A DNA stretch of 17,332 nt from Chloroflexota bacterium. Lineage in GTDB: Bacteria; Chloroflexota; Dehalococcoidia; SM23-28-2; RBG-16-64-32. The stretch is taken from assembly GCA_022564695.1 (NCBI GenBank), contig JADFKX010000023.1:1-17332 (forward strand), given 5' to 3'. The notes under the pieces are model-generated. The model was not told the DNA's origin. It did not search any database and saw nothing but the letters and a program-made list of their open reading frames with translations. Of the stretch, positions 12,309 through 17,332 are shown in pieces; within the stretch, counting starts at the first letter, position 1; each line of letters starts with the position of its first letter. A program made the position numbers and the translations under genes.

Positions 12309-12593
12309 CTAGTAGCGTTTATCCTCGACGTCATCGGCGAACCATATCTCCGGCGGACCTTGCACTCCGGCCCGCTCCATCGCCGACCGCAGCTCATCGG
12401 AGGCGGCGAACTCCTTCGCCCGGTTCAAGTCGTTCACCCTAAAGGCGATGATGATGACGTTGGGGTCGTCGGCGTCACGGTGGAGGCTGTGCCCGGTGAG
12501 GCCGTTCGCCGTTCGCATGGCCTCATGCTCGTCGAAGACGGGCTTCCACTTGGCGTAGTCCGCCACCGTGTGCTTTATGAACATGCTGGGCAT
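12309..12593 (-). CDS. Dimeric alpha-beta barrel (ABM-like) small protein
   Basis: A protein of 94 residues: MFIKHTVADYAKWKPVFDEH, an HSLHRDADDPNVIIIAFRVN strand pair, and a helix DLNRAKEFAASDELRSAMER. This is the ferredoxin-like half-barrel of antibiotic-biosynthesis-monooxygenase and related stress proteins, which act as dimers. AAGGAG lies eight bases before the ATG. It starts 47 bases downstream of dapA on the same strand and may be cotranscribed. No catalytic residues can be assigned, so monooxygenase activity should not be assumed. Confidence 0.75.
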   Translation of the reverse strand: MPSMFIKHTVADYAKWKPVFDEHEAMRTANGLTGHSLHRDADDPNVIIIAFRVNDLNRAKEFAASDELRSAMERAGVQGPPEIWFADDVEDKRY

Positions 12594-12640
12594 TCGTAGC
12601 TCCTTATAGATGGGGAAACGTAATTCGCTGCCTGATTCAC

Positions 12641-13543
12641 CTAGACTGTCACCGCTAAGTCTATCCTACTGCGCCGCACCTGCGCTGTAATGCGTTCGGC
12701 CGCATCCCCCTCCGGCTCCACCAACGGCAGCCGGGGCGCGCCGACCCGAAAGCCGACCTGGTTGAGAGCGTACTTCACGGGGGCCGGGTTGCTGGCCGCA
12801 GTCATCAGGATCTGCATCAACGGCAGGAGGCGACGATGGGCGCGTCCGGCATCAGCCGTGCGACCGGCCAGATAGTCGTCGATGATTTGGTGCATCTGGG
12901 CGCCGGTGAGGTGAGAGACCACGGCGATGACGCCGTAGCCGCCGACGGCGAGGATGGGCAAGGTCATGGCATCGTCACCGCTCCACAGGCGGAACTCATC
13001 GCCCGCGTCGTCGATGATGCGGGCGATCTGGAAGAGGTCGCCTGAGGCTTCCTTGATTCCTACGATGTTGGGCACCCGAGAGAGGCGCAGCGTGGTCTCC
13101 GCCGTCATGTTGACGCCGGTGCGTGAGGGGATGTTATACAGGATGCAGGGCAGTCTGGTCCCCCGGGCGATCGCCTCAAAGTGGCGGTAGAGACCGTCCT
13201 GTGTGGGCTTGTTGTAGTAGGGCACGGTGAGCAGGAGGCCATCGACGCCGATGCGCTCCGCCTCCTGTGAGAGCTCGATGCTGGCGGCGGTGTCGTTCGT
13301 GCCGGCGCCAGCGATGACGGCACCGCGACCGCTCACCGCCTCCTTAATGGCGGCGAACAGCTTCAGCTTCTCGTCGTGGGTCAGGGTCGACGCCTCACCG
13401 GTGGTGCCGCCGACCACGAGGCCGTCGCTGCCGGACTCGAGCAGGGAGCGGGCCAGCCGCTTCGCCTGCTCGTAGTCCACCTGCCCTTCGTCGTCGAAGG
13501 GGGTGACCATAGCGGTGAGAAGACGTCCGATCTCCATGGGCAT
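12641..13543 (-). CDS. dapA: 4-hydroxy-tetrahydrodipicolinate synthase
   Basis: A protein of 300 residues, normal for the family; it condenses pyruvate with aspartate semialdehyde in lysine/diaminopimelate synthesis. The Schiff-base lysine is Lys164 (GIKEASGD, 162-169). The catalytic triad residues are Tyr136 (ILYNIPSRTG), Thr48 (GGTTGEAST) and Tyr110 (PYYNKP). Arg141 matches the residue that binds the substrate carboxylate. The start ATG 13543 is three bases after the asd stop (TAG GAT ATG), so translational coupling is likely; a second ATG lies two codons on. The substrate is made by the preceding gene. Similar aldolase-family members (N-acetylneuraminate lyase, KDG aldolase) are unlikely given the neighbours. 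Confidence 0.95.
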   Translation of the reverse strand: MPMEIGRLLTAMVTPFDDEGQVDYEQAKRLARSLLESGSDGLVVGGTTGEASTLTHDEKLKLFAAIKEAVSGRGAVIAGAGTNDTAASIELSQEAERIGVDGLLLTVPYYNKPTQDGLYRHFEAIARGTRLPCILYNIPSRTGVNMTAETTLRLSRVPNIVGIKEASGDLFQIARIIDDAGDEFRLWSGDDAMTLPILAVGGYGVIAVVSHLTGAQMHQIIDDYLAGRTADAGRAHRRLLPLMQILMTAASNPAPVKYALNQVGFRVGAPRLPLVEPEGDAAERITAQVRRSRIDLAVTV

Positions 13544-13546
13544 ATC

Positions 13547-14563
13547 CTATATCAGGCGGCGGGCGATCAGCTCCTCCGCGATCTGGATCGCGTTGAGAGC
13601 GGCGCCCTTGCGGAGGTTATCGCTGGCGATCCAGAGGGCGATTCCCAGCGGATGGGAAGCGTCCTGGCGGATGCGTCCCACGAACGTGTCGTCTTTGCCG
13701 ACGACGCCCCTGGGCGTGGGGTATAGGTTCACGGACGACTCGTCCTGGATTGTCACGCCGGGGGTGTCGCGGAGGATAGTATTTACCTCTTCCGGAGTGA
13801 TGGGGCGGGTGAACTCCACATGCACAGCCTCGCAGTGCCCGACGTATACGGGTACGCGAACGCAGGTGGCGGATACCGCTAGATCGGGCTCATGCATGAT
13901 CTTCTTGGTCTCGTTGATTATCTTCCACTCCTCTTTGGTGTAGCCGCTGCCCAGGAAGACGTCCACGTGGGGCAGCAGGCTGAAGGCGATCTGGTGAGGG
14001 AAGACGTGGGCGGTGACGCTGTTGCCGTCCAGCACGGCGCGTGTCTGGTCGGTAAGCTCCTGAACCGCCTTGGCGCCCTGCCCCGAAACCGACTGGTAGG
14101 TATCGACGATGACGCGCTTAATTGGGTTGGCGGTGTGTAGGGGCCAGAGCGTATGTACTAGGGGCGTGGTGGGGCAGTTGGGGATGGAGATGATCCCCTT
14201 GTGACCCTCCAGGTCATCGGCGTTCACCTCCGGCACAACCAGGGGAACGTCCGCCTCCATGCGCCAGGCAGAGCTATCGTCGATGACGACGGCGCCGGCC
14301 TTGACCGCGGCGGGGACTATCTGCTTGGAGACTTCCGTGCTGGCGGAGAAGAAGGCGATGTCCACGCCGGCGAAGGACTTGGTGTTGGTCTCTTCTACTT
14401 CCAGATCCCATTCGCCCACGGTGACGCGGCGCCCGGCCGAGCGGTTGGAGGCTAGGAGGCGCAGCTCCTTAATAGGGAAGCCTCTCTCCAGGATGAGATT
14501 GAGGAACTCCTGCCCCACAAGGCCGGTGGCGCCAACCACTGCGACGTTGTACTCCTTGGCCAT
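13547..14563 (-). CDS. asd: Aspartate-semialdehyde dehydrogenase
   Basis: A protein of 338 residues that reduces aspartyl phosphate to aspartate semialdehyde with NADPH, the branch point to lysine, threonine and methionine. It has the N-terminal dinucleotide loop VVGATGLVGQEF (9-20), the active-site Cys130 in SIPNCPTTPLV, the following QSVSGQGAKAVQEL, and CVRVPVYVGHCEAVHVEF with the Arg and His of the substrate site. It begins the asd-dapA pair. A promoter-like TTGCGG-17-TAACAT and a leader hairpin precede it. The start ATG follows GAGAGTGAG; the spacing is acceptable and no other start fits. Confidence 0.96.
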   Translation of the reverse strand: MAKEYNVAVVGATGLVGQEFLNLILERGFPIKELRLLASNRSAGRRVTVGEWDLEVEETNTKSFAGVDIAFFSASTEVSKQIVPAAVKAGAVVIDDSSAWRMEADVPLVVPEVNADDLEGHKGIISIPNCPTTPLVHTLWPLHTANPIKRVIVDTYQSVSGQGAKAVQELTDQTRAVLDGNSVTAHVFPHQIAFSLLPHVDVFLGSGYTKEEWKIINETKKIMHEPDLAVSATCVRVPVYVGHCEAVHVEFTRPITPEEVNTILRDTPGVTIQDESSVNLYPTPRGVVGKDDTFVGRIRQDASHPLGIALWIASDNLRKGAALNAIQIAEELIARRLI

Positions 14564-14586
14564 CCTTACTCACTCTCGAGATAAAG

Positions 14587-14609
14587 CGCAGCCGTCAGAT
14601 TCGGCTGCG
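14587..14609 (-). terminator. Hairpin in the SQR-like/asd gap
   Basis: CGCAGCCG (14587-14594) pairs perfectly with CGGCTGCG (14602-14609) around seven bases; on the minus strand CTTTATC follows. It lies about 105 bases past the stop of the upstream flavoprotein gene and could terminate it. It also begins about three bases after the predicted asd transcript start, so it may instead be a 5' leader hairpin or attenuator of asd-dapA. Confidence 0.45.
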
Positions 14610-14617
14610 GCGCGACC

Positions 14618-14646
14618 ATGTTAGCCGATTGGAGTTTGAGCCGCAA
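14618..14646 (-). promoter_or_regulatory. Possible asd-dapA promoter, TTGCGG-17-TAACAT
   Basis: On the minus strand TTGCGG (14646-14641) and TAACAT (14623-14618) are 17 bases apart; each hexamer matches the consensus at four of six positions. It would start transcription at about 14611, separating asd-dapA from the flavoprotein gene. Confidence 0.35.
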
Positions 14647-14715
14647 CGGGAGTCGGTGCGCCCCGCAAGTGGGAAGCCCTAATCTACGGCAGCGGCTCGC
14701 CTGTGTGAGCGGTGT

Positions 14716-15867
14716 CTAGAACCAGCGCCAGAGCCAGGTGCGGACGAAGCCTTCCTTCACCCAACGCCAGAGAAAGCTGGGCTGTCGCATCTTTAAATCC
14801 GGGTCAGGCTCACCATAGAAGTTGCCGGTCAGGTATGCCGCCTTGCCGAAGCCGGTCTCCAGGAAGCAGGAGCCTTCTCCACCGAACGCCCAGCGGGTAT
14901 CACCACCGTTGATCTCGGCGGCGATGTTGCGCGCCACGACCTCAGCTTCACCGTGTGCGAACACTCCCGCCTTGGGCAGCGGCTTGCCGTTGGCGAGCGG
15001 GATGCCGGTGACATCGCCAATCGCATACACACCCTCGAACGGTGTGGCCAGCGTCTCCCGGTCCACGCTGACCCAGCCGCCTTCCTGAGCTAGGCCTGCC
15101 TCGCGCACGACGGTCGGGACCTCGTGCAGGGGCACGCCGATGAGAAGGTCGTAAGCGGCGTCGGTGCCGTCCTCGAAGGTCAGCTTCCTCGCCTTGGGGT
15201 CTACTGCCTTCAGGCGGCTGCTGGGGCTGAACCGGATCTCGCGGCCGGCCAGTATCTCGGTCACCGCCAGGCCTATCGCCGCGCCCGCCACGGGCAGGGG
15301 GGCCGGTTCCGGGGTGAACAGCCGAATCTCCACCTCGGTGCGGAGGCGGCTGCGGCGGAAGTAGTGGTCCAAGAGAAGCGCACCTTCGTAGGGGGCGGCG
15401 GGGCACTTGTAGGGCAGGCCCGGAACGACGATGGCGATGCGGCCAGACTTGAATTTCGCGAGCTCCTCGCACAGTCCTTCCGCGCCCTCCAGGGTGTAGT
15501 AGGTGAAGGCGGTGCCCAGCCCACTGATATCGCCCGCGGTGTACTGCGTGCCCAAGGCGACGATCAGGTAGTTGTAGGTGAGCTCTTGCCCGGTCAGGTG
15601 CACGGTCTTCTTGGAGGGGTCGATGCCGGTGATTTCGTCGGCGATGAACTCGATCCCCTTCCGGTTGAGGCGGCGCAGGTCGCGGCTGATCTGCCCGGCG
15701 ACCTTCTGGCCTAGCATGACGGCGGTATAGGCGGGTGCAAAGCTGTGCCAGACGTTGTGGTCTACGAGGACGACGCGGTGCTCGCGGTGAAGCGACTTCC
15801 GCAGGCGGTTGGCGGCCACTAGGCCGCCGACGCCACCGCCGAGGACGACTATCGTCTTGCCAGCCAT
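14716..15867 (-). CDS. Sulfide:quinone oxidoreductase-like FAD flavoprotein
   Basis: A protein of 383 residues with two dinucleotide folds: FAD loop VVLGGGVGGLVAANRL (7-22), LIVALGTQYT (101-110) and the C-terminal FAD motif VYAIGDVTGI (about 280-289). Cys155 (PYKCPAAPYE) and Cys334 (GEGSCFLETGFGKAAYL) lie where SQR and flavocytochrome c sulfide dehydrogenase keep their redox disulfide; Cys133 is near the third SQR cysteine. The last 17 residues, WRWVKEGFVRTWLWRWF, form an amphipathic aromatic helix suited to lying on the membrane. The expected reaction is sulfide oxidation with electrons to quinone, for energy or detoxification; an NDH-2-type enzyme would lack the cysteine pair. GGAG lies six bases before the ATG. 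It stands between dapB and asd without an evident metabolic link. Confidence 0.85.
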   Translation of the reverse strand: MAGKTIVVLGGGVGGLVAANRLRKSLHREHRVVLVDHNVWHSFAPAYTAVMLGQKVAGQISRDLRRLNRKGIEFIADEITGIDPSKKTVHLTGQELTYNYLIVALGTQYTAGDISGLGTAFTYYTLEGAEGLCEELAKFKSGRIAIVVPGLPYKCPAAPYEGALLLDHYFRRSRLRTEVEIRLFTPEPAPLPVAGAAIGLAVTEILAGREIRFSPSSRLKAVDPKARKLTFEDGTDAAYDLLIGVPLHEVPTVVREAGLAQEGGWVSVDRETLATPFEGVYAIGDVTGIPLANGKPLPKAGVFAHGEAEVVARNIAAEINGGDTRWAFGGEGSCFLETGFGKAAYLTGNFYGEPDPDLKMRQPSFLWRWVKEGFVRTWLWRWF

Positions 15868-15899
15868 GACTTACTCCGATTCAAGCTCGCTTGGTCAGA

Positions 15900-15930
15900 A
15901 TGATAGCATCCTCTTGGGGTCACAAATCAA
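15900..15930 (-). promoter_or_regulatory. Promoter of the SQR-like gene, extended -10 TGCTATCAT
   Basis: On the minus strand TATCAT (15905-15900) is preceded by TGC, and TTGATT (15930-15925) lies 19 bases upstream. The extended -10 compensates for the long spacer. The expected start is near 15893, about 25 bases before the ATG. Confidence 0.45.
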
Positions 15931-15981
15931 GGGTTCTGTGTGCTATGGTCCGGCGATTTGGGCCTCATGGATCGGCGCGGG

Positions 15982-16776
15982 CTATTCCAGGCCGACCAGC
16001 CTCTCCAGGCCGTGGACGCCGTCCTGACGCTCCATCACATCCTTTATCGCCAGTATGACGCCGGGCATGAACGCTTCCCGGCTGCTGGAGTCGTGACGGA
16101 TGGTGAGGGTCTCACCGAGCCCGCCGAAGATCACCTCCTGGTGGGCGACCAGGCCGGGGAGACGCACGCTGTGGATGGTGACGCCGTCAACGGCGCCGCC
16201 GCGGGTGCCCTCAAGCGTTTCGCGCTGTGCGGGCGGCCGCTGGAAGCGCCCCTCGCGGCCCTCGGCCATCCTGCGGGCGGTGGCCAAGGCCGTCCCAGAC
16301 GGGGAGTCGACCTTGCTTTCGTGGTGCATCTCGATAATCTCGGCGTGATCGAAGAAGCGGGCGGCAATCTTCGAAAGGTGGGCCATCACGACGGCGCCCA
16401 GGGCGAAGTTGGACGCGACTACAGCGCCAAGCTTACGTTCGCGACACTCGCGATTAAGCTCATTCAGGAACGCTTCGGAGAGACCTGAGGTGCCGATGAC
16501 GAGACGCGCCCCCGCTTCCAGCGCCTCACGGGCCACCGAGGGGGTGTGATCCGCATTAGTGAAGTCTACTACGACGTCAGGCCGGGTGCGGGTGAACAGG
16601 CCGGCAGGGTCTGCGCCGAAGGGGACGAGGTCTGAGCCGTCAGGGAGCGGTAGGTACTCTTCTGTGGCGCGGTGAGAGAGGACACCCACAGGTTTCAGGT
16701 CGGGCTCGGCGCATACGGCAGCCAGGGTTTGGCGGCCCATTTTGCCTGTGCCGCTGACAACGACCTTTATGGGCAT
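15982..16776 (-). CDS. dapB: 4-hydroxy-tetrahydrodipicolinate reductase
   Basis: A protein of 264 residues, normal length, reducing the dapA product to tetrahydrodipicolinate with NAD(P)H. It shows the N-terminal loop VVVSGTGKMGRQTL (5-18), VVDFTNADHTP, GTSGL, SNFALGAVVMAHL, and the catalytic/substrate segment EMHHESKVDSPSGTAL (His and Lys as in the family). The C-terminal interface segment HQEVIFGGLGETLTIRHDS is complete. GGAG lies seven bases before the ATG. It follows the ssb fragment by 22 bases. A TAGAAT/TATAGC-like -10 lies in that gap with no clear -35, so its own promoter is uncertain. It serves the same pathway as asd and dapA downstream. Confidence 0.96.
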   Translation of the reverse strand: MPIKVVVSGTGKMGRQTLAAVCAEPDLKPVGVLSHRATEEYLPLPDGSDLVPFGADPAGLFTRTRPDVVVDFTNADHTPSVAREALEAGARLVIGTSGLSEAFLNELNRECRERKLGAVVASNFALGAVVMAHLSKIAARFFDHAEIIEMHHESKVDSPSGTALATARRMAEGREGRFQRPPAQRETLEGTRGGAVDGVTIHSVRLPGLVAHQEVIFGGLGETLTIRHDSSSREAFMPGVILAIKDVMERQDGVHGLERLVGLE

Positions 16777-16798
16777 AGAGCGACTCCGGTGCTATATT

Positions 16799-17332
16799 CT
16801 ACCAGCGCCTTCCGGGTGGGCTGGGAGGAGGCGGTAGAGGATCGCCGGGGCTGCGCCGGAATGCGCCGCCATCCGGCCGTTGCTGCGGTTGCTGGGAGCG
16901 TCCGCCGAATCCGCCTCGAGATCTGCCGTCACCACCGCCGCCGCCGAACTGCCGGCCACCGCCACCACCACCGCCGCCACCGCCGCCACCGCCGCCACCG
17001 CCGCCGCTATCGGAATAACCGCCGCCGGCCGGCTCGCCGGCCATGCCGCCGCTGCCGCCGTCAGCGCGGCCGTCGAGCATTTGCAGCTCGCCGCGGAAGC
17101 GCTGCAGGACGACCTCGGTCGAATAGCGCTCCTGGCCCGACTGGTCTTGCCATTTGCGGGTCTGCAGGGCGCCCTCGATATAAATCTTGGAGCCCTTGTG
17201 CAGATACTTCTCGGCAACATCGAGCAGGTTCTCGTTGAAGATGACGATGCGATGCCACTCGGTCTTCTCGCGGCGCTCGCCCGACTGCTTGTCGCGCCAG
17301 CTCTCGGAGGTGGCGAGCGACAGGTTGCAGAC
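16799..17332 (-). CDS. ssb: Single-stranded DNA-binding protein, alphaproteobacterial type, 5' end outside window
   Basis: The frame is open from the window edge to the stop at 16799, 177 residues. It begins VCNLSLATSESWRDKQSGER and runs through EKTEWHRIVIFNENL, KYLHKGSKIYIEGALQTRKW and STEVVLQRFRGELQMLDGR, the OB-fold of SSB in the wording typical of Alphaproteobacteria. A long Gly-rich tail with 17 consecutive Gly follows. The usual acidic tip ending in DDIPF, which recruits partner proteins, is absent. The protein ends RRSPGDPLPPPPSPPGRRW, an unusual end that could come from a fusion of foreign sequence to the native DNA before dapB. The sequence style is unlike the rest of the window. Confidence 0.85.
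   Translation of the reverse strand, partial: VCNLSLATSESWRDKQSGERREKTEWHRIVIFNENLLDVAEKYLHKGSKIYIEGALQTRKWQDQSGQERYSTEVVLQRFRGELQMLDGRADGGSGGMAGEPAGGGYSDSGGGGGGGGGGGGGGGGGRQFGGGGGDGRSRGGFGGRSQQPQQRPDGGAFRRSPGDPLPPPPSPPGRRW
16931..17008. repeat. (GCC/ACC)n low-complexity tract encoding poly-Gly
   Basis: Interrupted trinucleotide repeats of CCG/CCA type on the plus strand encode the poly-Gly tail of SSB on the minus strand. Such a tract is common to many genomes and is a plausible place for an assembly to join unrelated reads. Confidence 0.75.

Noticed and set aside
16792..17220. Minus-strand frame in a different phase overlapping ssb
   Set aside because: Its Ala- and Arg-rich product comes from the GGC repeat; the other phase reads a complete SSB core.

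Overview
This GC-rich window looks like chromosomal DNA of a Chloroflexota bacterium, probably of the Dehalococcoidia/SAR202 kind. That is an inference from gene content: threonine/proline-rich (TPTPAP) surface proteins, an LLM-class and a PPOX-class F420-type oxidoreductase side by side, acyl-CoA metabolism genes, and compact promoters with TATACT-like -10 boxes. The exception is the last ~0.5 kb. It carries the 3' part of a single-stranded-DNA-binding protein gene that reads like an alphaproteobacterial one, so the right edge is either horizontally acquired or a chimeric assembly join.

Layout. 1-1314 (minus): two secreted or membrane-anchored surface proteins in tandem, the second cut by the window edge. 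1315-2183: about 870 bases without a convincing protein gene but dense in structure. It holds a perfect 13-bp hairpin, a short promoter-to-terminator unit, a near-consensus minus-strand promoter, a motif repeated 61 bp apart, and a candidate three-way-junction RNA. 2184-4753: an enoyl-CoA hydratase (plus) convergent with an AidB-type acyl-CoA dehydrogenase (minus), separated by a perfect palindrome. 4950-6480 (minus): a two-gene operon of a secreted HExxH zinc-metallopeptidase-like protein and a small exported beta-rich protein; a 9-bp inverted repeat overlaps its promoter. 6792-8978 (plus): purA with a clear promoter and an unusual hairpin between ribosome-binding site and start, then a four-helix membrane protein and a SelW/Rdx-type thioredoxin-fold protein. 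9091-11731 (plus): the LLM and PPOX oxidoreductases, a zinc-ribbon membrane protein whose coding frame begins well before any usual start codon, and a membrane-anchored DUF4352-like protein.

11828-16776 (minus): in transcription order dapB, a sulfide:quinone-oxidoreductase-like flavoprotein, asd, dapA, a small ABM-like protein and a PH-like protein. asd and dapA are separated by only three bases. Together asd, dapA and dapB make aspartate semialdehyde and carry it to tetrahydrodipicolinate, the common trunk of lysine and diaminopimelate synthesis. The flavoprotein sits between dapB and asd with its own promoter-like sequence.

No tRNA, rRNA, CRISPR array, transposase or phage gene was seen. 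All functional names come from reading motifs by eye. RNA structures, promoters and operators are pattern calls with no computed energy or database support.
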